64,000 nucleotides of DNA from Cladopsammia gracilis (GCA_022457155.1 JAJGOT010000205.1:1142501-1206500), one strand, 5' to 3'. Counted from the stretch's first letter, positions 22,175 through 31,598 are shown. The notes: generated by a model from the sequence alone, not told the origin. Made by a program: numbers and translations.

Positions 22175-24283
22175 GGAGGCTCGTGCCCATTTCTCAAGTC
22201 CACACCCTTTCAATTTTAATGGGCCATATCTTTTGTTGTAATGCATAAAAAGACAAGCCACTTTGCATGCAAACACACAATACATTGAACTTTATGGGAG
22301 TATAGGATTTGTTTACATCGGTGCTTCCATGGCAACGGAATGGTGATCCTCTGAAGTGATCCTTGCGAAGTTTCTCTAGATCAAGAGAAATTTTTGTAAA
22401 ACCCGCTAGTGGACTAATTGATTAGACCATGGGCTTCAACTTGACAAAGTTTGAAAGAAATGTATGAGAGCGTTTTCGAAATTTTTAGGGATGAAGTTTT
22501 GGGGATTATAAATACAGTGAAAAACATACTATCGACATAATTGGCTAATATCTAAAGAAAATGATGCGCGATGGGGATGCAGTTTCATCTCATAGTAGTT
22601 TGATTCCATTTGAAATGGTGTGTGAAAAAATGACGGAGTTGCTTTGGCCGATTGCAAGAAAGAAGGATTTGATTAGCGTGCGTTAGCTGCTCTTGTTGCC
22701 ATTTTTGTATGTAATTTGGTCTACGCCTACAAATGTGATGATAATTTGGAAACCGCGAGATACATTTTTTTAAAAATTTGACAATCTCGAGATTGGTCAT
22801 CAATTTATGTGGCCTGCAAGTTTCAAGGACATTGAAGATTTGCAAGGCAATAAAATAGGGCCTCCAATGTTCCAATTTTTTCCCGCAGAGTTTGTGTTTA
22901 CAAGTGAGCGTCCTCATTATTCACGGGTATTGTTTTCAAGTTTCATATGCACGTGCAAAACTATACAAAAAAATTTATTTGCATCGAACAGAACGCTCGA
23001 TTGCTTTCCGAAGAATTTTCCGAAACATGCTAATAACTGGCTTGCGTTACGAATAACAATGACAACAGTACTGATGAAGACAACGTCGGAAACGTCACGT
23101 TTCATCAAGTGCCGGATGCAGAAATAACACATTTATGATTGTCTCACTCTGGTTATTTGTTGCAATCGGCGTAGCATCTGTTCCTTATTTAGATATCAAA
23201 TAGCGCAAAGCAGAATTCTCAGCTAAAATATAAAGTTGTCACGCTGTTCTTGCGTGTGACATATTAAAGAAGCACTGTTTCTGCATTACGCTTATAAATT
23301 TCCAAATTGGGATATGTTCTTGTTGTCCTGTAATTTTAAAGAGACCCTCGGTATGGCTGCATTACAGCGTTATAGCGCAAAATCGAGTGCGTAATGTTAT
23401 TACAATTCTCAAGCCAGCTTTTAGCATATTTCGGAAAATTCTTCGGAAAGCAATCGAGCGTTTTGTTCCGATGCAAATAAATTTTTTGCTAAGGTTTTGC
23501 ACGTGCATATGAAACTCGAAAACAATACTCGTGAATAATGAGGACGCTCACTTGTAAACACAAAATCTGCGGGAACAAATTGGTTCATTGGAGGCCCTAT
23601 TTTATTGCCTTGCATGTCTTCAATGTCCTTGAAACTTGCAGGCCATATAAATTGATGACCAATCTCGAGATTGTCAAATTTTTAAAAAAAATTATCTCGC
23701 GGTTTCCAAATTATCACTACATTTGTAGGCGTAGACCAAATTACATACAAAAATGGCAACGAGAGCAGCTGAACGCACGCTAATCAAATCCTTCTTTCTC
23801 GCAATCGGCCAAAGCAACCCCCTCACTTTTTCACACACCATTTCAAATGGAATCAAACTACTATGAGATGAAACTGCATCCCCATCGCGCATCATTTTCT
23901 TTAGATATTAGCCAATTATGTCGATAGTATGTTTTTCACTGTATTTATAATCCCCAAAACTTCATCCCTAAAAATTTCGAAAACGCTCTCATACATTTCT
24001 TTCAAACTTTGTCCAGTTGATGCCCATGGTCTAATCAATTAGTCCACTAGCGGGTTTTACAAAAATTTCTCTTGATCTAGAGAAACTCCGCAACTTGTGA
24101 ATTTCAGAGGATCACCATTCCGTTGCCATGGAAGCACCGATGTAAACAAATCCTATACTCCCATAAAGTTCAATGTATTGTGTGTTTGCATGCAAAGTGG
24201 CTTGTCTTTTTATGCACTACAACAAAAGATATGGCCCATTAAAATTGAAAGGGTGTGGACTTGAGAAATGGGCACGAGCCTCC
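22175..24283. mobile_element. 2.1-kb fold-back element, TTAA target
   Basis: Both ends are flanked by TTAA (22171-22174 and 24284-24287). The left end GGAGGCTCGTGCCCATTTCT is mirrored by AGAAATGGGCACGAGCCTCC at the right. The inverted arms are about 870 bp each (22175-23045 and 23405-24283) around a 360-bp loop, so most of the element is a giant hairpin. No open frame codes for a transposase. A TTAA duplication is typical of piggyBac and Kolobok-type elements, so this is best read as a non-autonomous member. The polymerase frame of Polinton A runs on when element and one TTAA are removed. Confidence 0.9.
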
Positions 24284-24427
24284 TTAATGGAGCCAAAATT
24301 TTTCATTCGTTTCATTGACTGTTTGTCTTTTTTTTCAAATGACCCTATCTGCTTTTCCCAAAACGTTTGGGATTTCAGAGTTAAAGAAGGGTCACCAAGA
24401 GTATGTGGGAGAGATGCCTACCATTGA
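24284..24427 (+). pseudogene. polB: Polinton A DNA polymerase B, middle piece
   Basis: A 144-bp exonuclease-domain segment between the fold-back element and Polinton B. It contains FIRFIDCLSFF and, after a shift, SAFPKTFGISELKKG, both typical of Polinton polymerases. One frame change lies near 24300 and another near 24345. It ends in the CATTGA duplication of Polinton B and continues at 38865. Confidence 0.88.
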
Positions 24428-24720
24428 AGTAGTATAGGAGGCACCGAATTAACCCCTTTTTTGAAGGGGAATGTCATTATTTTGAAGGGGAAGACATTAA
24501 CGCCAGTGATGTCATAGTCTATTGTCTTGAACTCATGAATAAAATGCTGTGGTTTCTCATTAACATGCTGTGGAATAAATTTTCTGACTGTTATTGTTGT
24601 GGTATCTCATTAACTTGCGGTGGATTACATTAACGTAGATGACGTCATAAGCTATTGTCTTTTATCTCATGAATAAAATGCTGTGGTTTCTCATTAACGT
24701 GCGGGGGATTACATTAACGA
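24428..24720. repeat. Polinton B left terminal inverted repeat
   Basis: The first 75 bases are the exact complement of 38784-38858. Further inward the two sides share a partly tandem pattern (CTCATTAACGTGCGG, ATGAATAAAATGCTGTGG, GATGACGTCAT), with the left side holding an extra internal copy. Confidence 0.92.
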
Positions 24721-24893
24721 CCGTTATTGCTGTGGTATTTAATTACCTAGAATAACCAGTTCCAAAAACCGGGTTGGCAAGATTTCATCACAATGGCGCA
24801 ATGAACTTGCCCAGACTTGCCCAGACTTGCCCTATTGTTTCCACCTAATTTTCTACGTTGATTGGTTTATCCGGAGATCTATTGTTGTTTTGT

Positions 24894-24900
24894 TATAAAA
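24894..24900 (+). promoter_or_regulatory. TATA box
   Basis: GTTATAAAAATA precedes the cysteine-rich gene start at 24989 by about 90 bases. Confidence 0.5.
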
Positions 24901-24988
24901 ATATTAGAGACCGTGAAGCAGCCTCATTCTTACAACTGCCTTGCTGGCAAGGAATATTTTATTTCTCTCTACCATATTTTACTACAAG

Positions 24989-25603
24989 ATGAATCCAAAC
25001 ATTCAAGTCGAATCGAGCTCTAAACCGCTTTTGACAGTAGATGAAGTTGAAAAAGTCCAAAGGCAAAAGATAGCTAGTCTTGTTGGTCATGTCTTCCAGC
25101 TTACTTATGCTGTGATGCTTGACATTCTCATCCAAGAAGAGAAAGTGAATCGCTGCAATGGTTGTGCTATTCAACACCCAAGTCAAAGGCAACACTCATG
25201 TCTCATGATGGATAGCGAAGATGCGTGGATGTATTACCGAGAAGATGTGGTGGAAAACATCGATTTCAACATCGTTCTGAAAACCGCCGAAAGTGTGTGC
25301 AGCGCTCTCGGGTTCAAGCTAGGTAAATCGTGGGAAACGTACGTGACCGAATTACCAAAGCTGCCTTGGACAAGTATGTACCTTACCTCCTTGGAACTCG
25401 AAGATTGCGGAGAAGATCTTAAAAGTCGTATCCTGTATACTATTTACTACGGGTCTTGTGGCTTGAAGTGCAAAGATTCCAGTGCTATGGAAATTGACAG
25501 CCAAGTTGAGGTTCAATGCCCTGAGACTGTTGTTAGAAAAGAAGAACAACCAATGGACCTTGACGTTGTAATTAATGCTATTCAAAACAAATTGTGTCTA
25601 TAA
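24989..25603 (+). CDS. cysteine-rich conserved Polinton protein, B copy
   Basis: An intact protein of 204 residues. The start is chosen at MNPNIQVESS because the Polinton A homologue aligns from just after this point; an upstream in-frame ATG at 24941 is possible. A central CNGCAIQHPSQRQHSCLM motif looks like a zinc site, followed by DAWMYYREDVVENID and KLPWTSMYLTSLE, both conserved in the A copy. The C-terminal third is acidic and variable. I do not know its function. It stands alone in front of the Bcl-2-like gene, and AATAAA lies just past its stop (25608-25613). Confidence 0.85.
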   Translation: MNPNIQVESSSKPLLTVDEVEKVQRQKIASLVGHVFQLTYAVMLDILIQEEKVNRCNGCAIQHPSQRQHSCLMMDSEDAWMYYREDVVENIDFNIVLKTAESVCSALGFKLGKSWETYVTELPKLPWTSMYLTSLELEDCGEDLKSRILYTIYYGSCGLKCKDSSAMEIDSQVEVQCPETVVRKEEQPMDLDVVINAIQNKLCL

Positions 25604-25659
25604 AAGTAATAAAGCATGTTTATTTGAGTCAGTGTGTGTTTGTCTCTTTCTCAGTTAAC

Positions 25660-25950
25660 ATGGGTATAAGACCTTCCTCGCTTCGATTTCGTTTTGACCT
25701 ATACCGCCTTGTAGCACAAAGTATAAGTTTTACTACACCTGAAATTATGTTATCGAAGGAGGGATTTTGCGATCTACCGGGGTCGAAACTGAGCAAGTTA
25801 AAACAACTCCATTCTGAAGTATTTACACAAGTTAATTGGGGAAGATTATTGGTATTTTTAAATTTTGCCGAACACTTAGGATTGACCGAGGAGGACTGGG
25901 AACGATTATTCCAGTTTCTCGTTCCCACTCTCACCCAGATAGGAGAATAG
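25660..25950 (+). CDS. Bcl-2-like protein with BH1 motif
   Basis: A 96-residue protein. An N-terminal amphipathic helix (RFRFDLYRLVAQSI) is followed by LHSEVFTQVNWGRLLVFLNF, which matches the BH1 region of Bcl-2 proteins; the NWGR tetrad is the key signature. The next helix (EDWERLFQFLVPTL) fits the helix after BH1. It ends before any clear BH2 (WI..NGGW) or membrane anchor, so it is shorter than cellular Bcl-2 proteins. Bcl-2 homologues block or modulate mitochondrial apoptosis, and DNA viruses often carry them; an anti-apoptotic role here is inference. ATG at 25660 gives the best family alignment. A TATA box for the next gene follows its stop directly. Confidence 0.65.
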   Translation: MGIRPSSLRFRFDLYRLVAQSISFTTPEIMLSKEGFCDLPGSKLSKLKQLHSEVFTQVNWGRLLVFLNFAEHLGLTEEDWERLFQFLVPTLTQIGE

Positions 25951-25951
25951 A

Positions 25952-25958
25952 TATATAA
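25952..25958 (+). promoter_or_regulatory. TATA box upstream of the integrase
   Basis: GATATATAAGTGAGC lies 180 bases before the integrase start and directly after the Bcl-2-like stop codon. Confidence 0.4.
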
Positions 25959-26131
25959 GTGAGCACTGTGGAAAGAATAGTCATTTGAGTTCTGATCGTC
26001 AGAGAAGTCACTAGTGATGGGTTGCTGTCCACCTTCACCCTTCCTTGCACTAGAGAGAATTTTTAATCGCATTCGTTGCGTATTTGCTTGTTGTGGTGGC
26101 AAAGTCATTGTACAAAACTCTGAGTTCTGCG

Positions 26132-27202
26132 ATGGAGAAAACTCTCGCCAGCATTTACCTCGATCCGAGTCATCCCGCAAGTTTCGGTGGTTTGGATGCT
26201 GTGTACAGGGCGGTCAAAGAGAAAGGAAAGAGCAAGATTTCTCGTAAACAAGTTGAAGATTGGTTGAGTCAGCAAGACGTTTATACGCTTCATAAGCCCG
26301 CGCGTAGACATTACAAGAGAAGTAGAGTCATTGTTCCCGGCATAAATGCTCAATTCCAAGCTGATTTGGTGGATGTTCAAAGTCTAAGTCGATATAACAA
26401 GGGTTACAAATACCTCCTCACTTGTCTAGATGTCTTTAGCAAGTATGCTTGGGTCCTTCCTTTGAAGACAAAAGAGGGTCAAGAGCTAGTCAAGGCCTTT
26501 CGAACGATTCTATCTTCTGGTCGCAAACCGCTTAAACTTCAAACGGATCAAGGCACGGAGTTTCTTAATCGTGTGTTCCTGAAGTTTCTTCGTGACAACA
26601 ACATTGATTTTTTCACAACTAACTCGGGATTAAAGGCGTCGGTGGTTGAGAGATTCAACCGTTCTTTTAAGGGAAAAATGTACAAATTTTTTACTGCTAA
26701 AAACACACTTACGTATATAGATGTGCTACCACAGTTAGTATCATCTTACAATCATACCTACCATCGCAGTATTAAAATGAAACCAAGCCAAGTTACCAAG
26801 GCCAACGAAACCAAAGTATGGGAAACGTTGTATGGAGATGATGTAAACAAGCTTGTTCGTTTCAAATTTGCACTGGGGGATCGTGTAAGGATCAGCAAAA
26901 CGAAGAGACTCTTTGAAAAGTCTTACCTTCCCAACTTTACCGAAGAAATTTTTACTGTGTACAAACGAATGTCGCGTCAAGTACCAGTCTATAAACTGAA
27001 AGATGATGCAGGGGAGATCTTAGATGGAACATTTTACGAATCTGAACTACAGAAAATTATCAAGAATGACGATGTTTATCGTGTGGAAAAGATCTTACGC
27101 AAGAGAAAGCGTAAAGGCTTAGTTGAATATTTTGTAAAATGGAAAGGTTACCCAGATAAATTTAATAGTGGGGTAGCGGAAAGTAATATTTCAAAGTTGT
27201 AA
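26132..27202 (+). CDS. Polinton integrase with C-terminal chromodomain
   Basis: An intact protein of 356 residues. The N-terminal helical region (1-65) precedes a retroviral-type integrase core with QFQADLVDV (about D78), LQTDQGTEFL (D139) and ASVVERFNRS (E173), a complete DDE set. An SH3-like region with GDRVRISK follows. A chromodomain lies at the C terminus (YRVEKILRKRKRKGLVEYFV then WKGYPDKFNS), where the usual W is replaced by GV. The start at MEKTLASIYL is chosen over an in-frame ATG at 26084 because family members begin there. It inserts Polinton DNA, producing the 6-bp duplication. AATAAA overlaps the 3' end (27217). Confidence 0.95.
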   Translation: MEKTLASIYLDPSHPASFGGLDAVYRAVKEKGKSKISRKQVEDWLSQQDVYTLHKPARRHYKRSRVIVPGINAQFQADLVDVQSLSRYNKGYKYLLTCLDVFSKYAWVLPLKTKEGQELVKAFRTILSSGRKPLKLQTDQGTEFLNRVFLKFLRDNNIDFFTTNSGLKASVVERFNRSFKGKMYKFFTAKNTLTYIDVLPQLVSSYNHTYHRSIKMKPSQVTKANETKVWETLYGDDVNKLVRFKFALGDRVRISKTKRLFEKSYLPNFTEEIFTVYKRMSRQVPVYKLKDDAGEILDGTFYESELQKIIKNDDVYRVEKILRKRKRKGLVEYFVKWKGYPDKFNSGVAESNISKL

Positions 27203-27309
27203 AAGGCATTGTGTGAATAAAGGTATGATTTTATATGAAATAGTTGTAGCGTGGTAAATTATAAAATAAGCCCTCCCTATGTAACAATATCATTTGACTT
27301 CTAGTCATC

Positions 27310-28062
27310 ATGGAGGTAACACAGTTTTATCTACATCTCCCCAGTAATAGTAGTCTGGACAAATTTCCAAATAACACATTAACAGAGTATCGGGTTGGAT
27401 TACCACAGACCATTAATCTGACAGGTGAATGGGAAGTGGCGTTAACCGAAATCCACTATCCACATAGCTGGAATAATGTTCAAGACTTTAGATTTTTCGT
27501 TCGGAATGAAAAACTCCACGGTATGTGGGATACCCTGATAATTTCACCAGGCCATTATCCTACCATTCAAGATATCCTTGCAAAAATGAAAGAGTCGATC
27601 GATAACGAACACCGTTTCAACAATGATGTGTCATTTTCCTATGATACTATCAGTTGAAAGGTGACCGTTCATGTGCAAAATAACTCCGCAGTGAATTTTG
27701 ACAAATTCGGATATATGCTGGGATTTTCACCGGAACAAGTGATTTCAAAGACAACCAAGGGTCCTAGAGAAGTGGATTTGGAACACGGTTTTCACGATCT
27801 TTACATTTATTGCGATATTATTCAACCACAATATGTCGGAGACACACTAGTTCCCTTGCTTCGAATTATTCCCGTGGAAGGGAAAGATGGGGAACGAATC
27901 AGCAAATCATTCGTGCGCCCGCAATACGTACCTGTCAGCAGAAAGCAGTTCGAGACGATCGAAGTCAATATAAAGCGGGACACCGGAGAGTCTGTACCAT
28001 TTGAATTTGGGAGAGTGTTGCTAACACTTCATTTTCGTCAGAGTCAACCTCCGTACTTTTAA
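27310..28062 (+). pseudogene. penton-like minor capsid protein, one in-frame stop
   Basis: A 250-codon gene in one frame, interrupted only by TGA at 27655-27657. The N terminus FYLHLPSNSSLDKFPNNTLT and GEWEVALTEIHYPHSWNN are typical of the minor capsid (penton, single jelly-roll) protein of Polintons and adintoviruses. The second half (FGYMLGFSPEQVI, YIYCDIIQPQYVGDTLVPLL) keeps the pattern. In known elements it forms the capsid vertices. It lies eight bases before the next gene. A sequencing error at the TGA is possible. Confidence 0.8.
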
Positions 28063-28070
28063 AGAGTGAC

Positions 28071-28529
28071 ATGAAGAAAATTCATACGCCAAATCACAAG
28101 TTGTACGAACAATATTATTTAGATCAAGCAAAACAAAAAGGTGGAAATTTACCAGCTTTTCATGGAGCTCGATTTCAGCGAGGATATGGCTTAGGTTCCA
28201 TATTTAGAGGTCTTTTTCGCTGGGCGGTGCCTCACCTGAAACAGGGCGCTAAACTACTTGGTAAAAAAGCGTTGCAAACCGGTGTCAATATTGCTCAAGA
28301 TGTGATGGATGGAAAACAATTAAAAACGGTGGTTGGCAAACGAGCCAAACAAGCTATCAGTGAACTTGCTTCCCAGAATCCCTCGCAAGCGCAGTCAGGT
28401 GCGGGTCAAAAAGCTACAAAAAGGAAAGCACAGCCAAGAAAAAACAGTTCGCCACCAGGCAAGAAACGGAAAACATCTCCGCAGCAGAAGAAGCCCGGAC
28501 AAAATTTGGAATATTTTTTTTCAAAGTAA
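28071..28529 (+). CDS. basic virion protein, adenovirus pVI/pX-like
   Basis: 152 residues. The N-terminal half holds a glycine-rich amphipathic stretch (GYGLGSIFRGLFRWAVPHLK, then GKKALQTGVNIAQDVMDG) that resembles virion core or membrane-active proteins of Polintons and adenovirus pVI. The C-terminal half is a lysine-rich, disordered tail (KKRKTSPQQKKPGQ). It sits between the minor and major capsid genes with gaps of 8 and 2 bases. The role in virion assembly or escape is inferred from position and composition. Confidence 0.65.
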   Translation: MKKIHTPNHKLYEQYYLDQAKQKGGNLPAFHGARFQRGYGLGSIFRGLFRWAVPHLKQGAKLLGKKALQTGVNIAQDVMDGKQLKTVVGKRAKQAISELASQNPSQAQSGAGQKATKRKAQPRKNSSPPGKKRKTSPQQKKPGQNLEYFFSK

Positions 28530-28531
28530 GC

Positions 28532-29866
28532 ATGGCTTTTGTTCATCACGAATCTCAAGAGTGTACGAAATCGGAACTCGATCTTTTCACGATTCCGGCT
28601 ACACAAACATCTATCACCAAGGGACAATGGATTGAATATCATCCCCTTAGTAACATAACTGACAGTGGTCCGATCAAATTTAATGTCTCGGGAACTGGGG
28701 AAGAATATCTAGACCTAGCACGAACCCAGTTGTTTGTTAAAGCCAAGATCACGAAAGCAAACGGTACCGCTTTAGACCTAAACACAGAAGTAGGGCCCGT
28801 GAACCTTTTTCTCCATTCCTTGTTTTCACAAGTGGATGTGTCTTTGAACGAGCGACTTATTTCCCCATCAACCAATACCTACCCTTATCGCGCCATGATT
28901 GAAACGTTGCTGAACTATGGGGAAGAGGCCAAAACAAGTCAATTGTCCATGGCTATGTTTTACAAAGATACCCCTGGAAAGATGGATGCAGTTAATCCAG
29001 TGGCTGAAGATGCCGATGCAAACATGGGTTTAAAAGCTCGCTATGAATTCACGAAACAGAGTAATACGGTGGACATGATGGGACCGATACACAGCGATAT
29101 TTTCTTTCAAGACCGGTTAATACTGAACGGAGTCAATCTGAGAATCAAGCTCAACAGAGCCAAGAATTCGTTCTGCTTGCTGTCATCAGCTGGAGGTGCC
29201 AACTTCAAGGTGGTTATCACAGAAGCAATCCTGTACGTTCGCAAAGTCAAAGTAGCCTCTTCCATTAGTTTAGGACATGCGGCTGCGCTAAAGCAAACGA
29301 CTGCCAAATATCCGATTCGTCGAGTCGACTGCAAAGTCCTTTCCATACCACAAGCATTCAGTAATTTCACCCCAGATAATCTTTTCCTGGGTCACATTCC
29401 GAAGCGCCTAGTACTAGTATTGGTGGATACAGAAGCATTTAACGGTACTTACACCTCCAACCCCTTCAACTTCAAACACCACAACTTAACTCAAGTGGGT
29501 GTGTACGTGGATGGGGAACAAATTCCTCGGAAACCCTTGTTTCTCAAATTTGACGAGGCCGGTGGTCAGAATATTATAGCTGGATATCAAAGCCTTTTTT
29601 CCGGAAGTGGAAAGCTAGCCCAGGATACAGGCAATCAGATAAATAGAAGCGATTATGGTTCTGGTTACACCGCTTTCTGTTTTGACTTGTCCCCAGATCA
29701 CTGCCCGGGTGAACATTTTGAGCTTATAAAACAAGGCAACCTTCGAGTCGAGCTTCATTTTAGTCAGCCACTTGCCAACACAGTGAACCTCATCGTCTAC
29801 GCAGAGTTTCAAAACGTGATTGAGATCGACGCTAGCCGCAACGTTCTGTTCGACTACACAAACTAG
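28532..29866 (+). CDS. major capsid protein, double jelly-roll
   Basis: An intact 444-residue protein. The opening FTIPATQTSITKGQWIEYHP, then NLFLHSLFSQVDVSLNERLI and YPYRAMIETLLNYG, are characteristic of Polinton/adintovirus hexon-type major capsid proteins. Near the end come LRVELHFSQPLANTVNLIVY and EIDASRNVLFDY. The length and ordering fit a double jelly-roll capsomer. ATG is two bases after the previous stop and the stop is one base before the protease ATG. A homologous but broken copy lies at 46287-47573 in Polinton A. Confidence 0.9.
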   Translation: MAFVHHESQECTKSELDLFTIPATQTSITKGQWIEYHPLSNITDSGPIKFNVSGTGEEYLDLARTQLFVKAKITKANGTALDLNTEVGPVNLFLHSLFSQVDVSLNERLISPSTNTYPYRAMIETLLNYGEEAKTSQLSMAMFYKDTPGKMDAVNPVAEDADANMGLKARYEFTKQSNTVDMMGPIHSDIFFQDRLILNGVNLRIKLNRAKNSFCLLSSAGGANFKVVITEAILYVRKVKVASSISLGHAAALKQTTAKYPIRRVDCKVLSIPQAFSNFTPDNLFLGHIPKRLVLVLVDTEAFNGTYTSNPFNFKHHNLTQVGVYVDGEQIPRKPLFLKFDEAGGQNIIAGYQSLFSGSGKLAQDTGNQINRSDYGSGYTAFCFDLSPDHCPGEHFELIKQGNLRVELHFSQPLANTVNLIVYAEFQNVIEIDASRNVLFDYTN

Positions 29867-29867
29867 A

Positions 29868-30392
29868 ATGGATACCGTTCAACTGATGCTTATTTTGAGA
29901 AAGGATAAATATACCCGAGGCGTGTTTCAAGGAGTGTATCCTTCAGATAAACTACCAAACAGTGTTTCATCCTACCCAGCCCTGTTCATTGCCAATGTGG
30001 ATACAAGTGACAAGCCCGGATCGCACTGGGTTGCGTTTTATTTCACCAAGGATCGCGAGGGAGAATTTTTCGATTCTTACGGATTACCGCCAAGCAATTA
30101 TACTGGAACATTTACTGATTTCTTGAAAAGTAATTCTACCCAGTGGATTTTTAACTCTGTGACATTACAAAGCATAACCTCAAAAGTGTGTGGGCATTTT
30201 AGCTTGTACTATGCTTTATTTCGCTGTCGCCATGTTAGTATGAACACCATTGTACATAGGTTTTCTAGCAATAAACACCGAAATGATTTTCTTGTAAAAC
30301 GCTTTATCGAAAAGCATTTCCCTTTAAGTCTAAAAAAGTATCATACCCATGTAAACAAACAAGGATCAAATGTACAATACAAAGTTCAGTAA
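29868..30392 (+). CDS. adenain-type cysteine protease
   Basis: 174 residues. The catalytic histidine is in PGSHWVAFYF (H53), the acid in FFDSYGLPP (D69), the oxyanion glutamine near Q101 and the cysteine in SKVCGHFSLYY (C108), the C48/adenain arrangement. It should cleave capsid precursors during maturation. The start MDTVQLMLIL at 29868 is chosen over an upstream in-frame ATG because that overlaps the capsid gene. It is the last plus-strand gene of Polinton B and converges with the minus-strand set. Confidence 0.92.
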   Translation: MDTVQLMLILRKDKYTRGVFQGVYPSDKLPNSVSSYPALFIANVDTSDKPGSHWVAFYFTKDREGEFFDSYGLPPSNYTGTFTDFLKSNSTQWIFNSVTLQSITSKVCGHFSLYYALFRCRHVSMNTIVHRFSSNKHRNDFLVKRFIEKHFPLSLKKYHTHVNKQGSNVQYKVQ

Positions 30393-30474
30393 ACACACCA
30401 TGTAATTTCCTTTCAATGTATTTTATTGAATGATCAAAATAAAGAAGTGATTACAATAAAAAAAATGTCTCTTG
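30393..30474. terminator. shared polyadenylation region of convergent gene sets
   Basis: AATAAA on the plus strand at 30438-30443 serves the protease side. TTTATT-type sequence near 30421 and the AATAAA-like stretch at 30456 give signals for both strands. The gap between convergent stop codons is only about 80 bases. Confidence 0.5.
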
Positions 30475-31236
30475 TTATAATCGTAACCAGCGAACGGCTT
30501 GAGGGCGTGGACTTGCGATCCTTCGCTTTTGCTTTTTCACGGGTGAGGAGGAAGGAGGTGGGGAAGGAAGCCAACGAGAGGGACTATTCGGAGTCTCATC
30601 TCTCACTCTTGCTTTAAACTCCCGGATGGTGCTCTGTCTTTGGGGATTGCGCACTAAGTTTTCAGGGACGTTCATTCGCGCCAGACCTCTCGCAAACACT
30701 GACCATCCAACAGGTTGAAATCCTTTGCGGTGGCGTACTATATCGTTGACTAAATCCACTACGTGAGACCCGGGTATCGGTTTGTTTTCGTACAACAACT
30801 CTCCTTTTTCATTCCACTGCAATGCATCTCGGTTTTGTTTTATTTTATCCAAGAGTTGTCTAGCCCCAGCTTTGTACATCTTAGGTACACTTTTCATGAC
30901 TTCTTCTTCTACCGCCGTTGGTATAGTTTCCACCTCGGTGGTTGTCTCTTCAGTTTCTTCTGGTTTAGGAGTTTCCTCGGGCTTGGGGGCTGTTAGTTTA
31001 ACTTGAAGTGGTTGCCCTTTTCTCTGATCGTAATAAGTCAGATAGCGCTGTAACACCTGATTGTACAGTCTCGCTTTTTCGTCATCATCTAGCTCTTTAC
31101 TGGATAAAATCTGTCCCATTTCACTGTCTAAGTTTTTTAAAGTTTGAGTCACAGGTGGGGTTAATATCTGCTGGCGTTGTTGCAATCGTTCCAGGGTGTT
31201 CTCGGGAACGAGAATCATGCGCTTGGTATGATTCAT
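30475..31236 (-). CDS. conserved Polinton protein, 253 residues, function unknown
   Basis: Begins MNHTKRMILVPENTLERLQQ, then a coiled-coil-like helical region, an acidic proline/glutamate/threonine linker (PKPEETPKPEETEETTTEVE), then a compact domain with KMYKAGARQLLDKIKQNRDA and FQPVGWSVFARGLARMNVPE. A basic serine/proline-rich tail ends it. I recognise the architecture as a recurrent Polinton protein but not its function. Its counterpart by position in Polinton A is 49919-50485. It starts at the base after the stop of the next upstream gene. Confidence 0.75.
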   Translation of the reverse strand: MNHTKRMILVPENTLERLQQRQQILTPPVTQTLKNLDSEMGQILSSKELDDDEKARLYNQVLQRYLTYYDQRKGQPLQVKLTAPKPEETPKPEETEETTTEVETIPTAVEEEVMKSVPKMYKAGARQLLDKIKQNRDALQWNEKGELLYENKPIPGSHVVDLVNDIVRHRKGFQPVGWSVFARGLARMNVPENLVRNPQRQSTIREFKARVRDETPNSPSRWLPSPPPSSSPVKKQKRRIASPRPQAVRWLRL

Positions 31237-31569
31237 TTAGGTAAGAATGGAGCTTAATACACGAAGCACGGGTGGTAACAAAACACTTAAAAAGTTTCCT
31301 CCGTGTTGGACCAAGATTTTCTTTTTCTTAGTAAGCGGTGTACTTTTTTCAGCTAGAGCAATCAAGGATTTCTTGTGGGTTAAAAGTTTTCTCTTGGCGA
31401 GTTTACTGACAGGCACAGTCTCTTTTAACACGTTGAGAACGCACTCACAAATGGTTCTTACTAAAGCGTCGTCGGCTACTTTCAAAATCGCTTTACGTTG
31501 AGCTGGAGTACACTTGGCAAGGAGTTTAAGAAAATCGTGGTTCTTTCTCAGTCGCTGGGCCATGCTCAA
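31237..31569 (-). CDS. small basic conserved Polinton protein, 110 residues
   Basis: Starts MSMAQRLRKNHDFLKLLAKC, is rich in lysine and leucine and ends in a hydrophobic helix (FLSVLLPPVLRVLSSILT). It corresponds in position and in pattern (KTVLQEAQGHKRQELLRHAN in the A copy) to 49595-49846. Function unknown; a virion or DNA-binding role is possible. Gaps to its neighbours are 0 and 29 bases. Confidence 0.65.
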   Translation of the reverse strand: MSMAQRLRKNHDFLKLLAKCTPAQRKAILKVADDALVRTICECVLNVLKETVPVSKLAKRKLLTHKKSLIALAEKSTPLTKKKKILVQHGGNFLSVLLPPVLRVLSSILT

Positions 31570-31598
31570 CTGATTTATATCGCTGTAATGCAGTCTTT

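Noticed and set aside
24284..24427. 84-codon open frame 24173-24427 as a gene
   Set aside because: It crosses the border of the fold-back element; the true coding signal is in the polymerase frames only after 24284.
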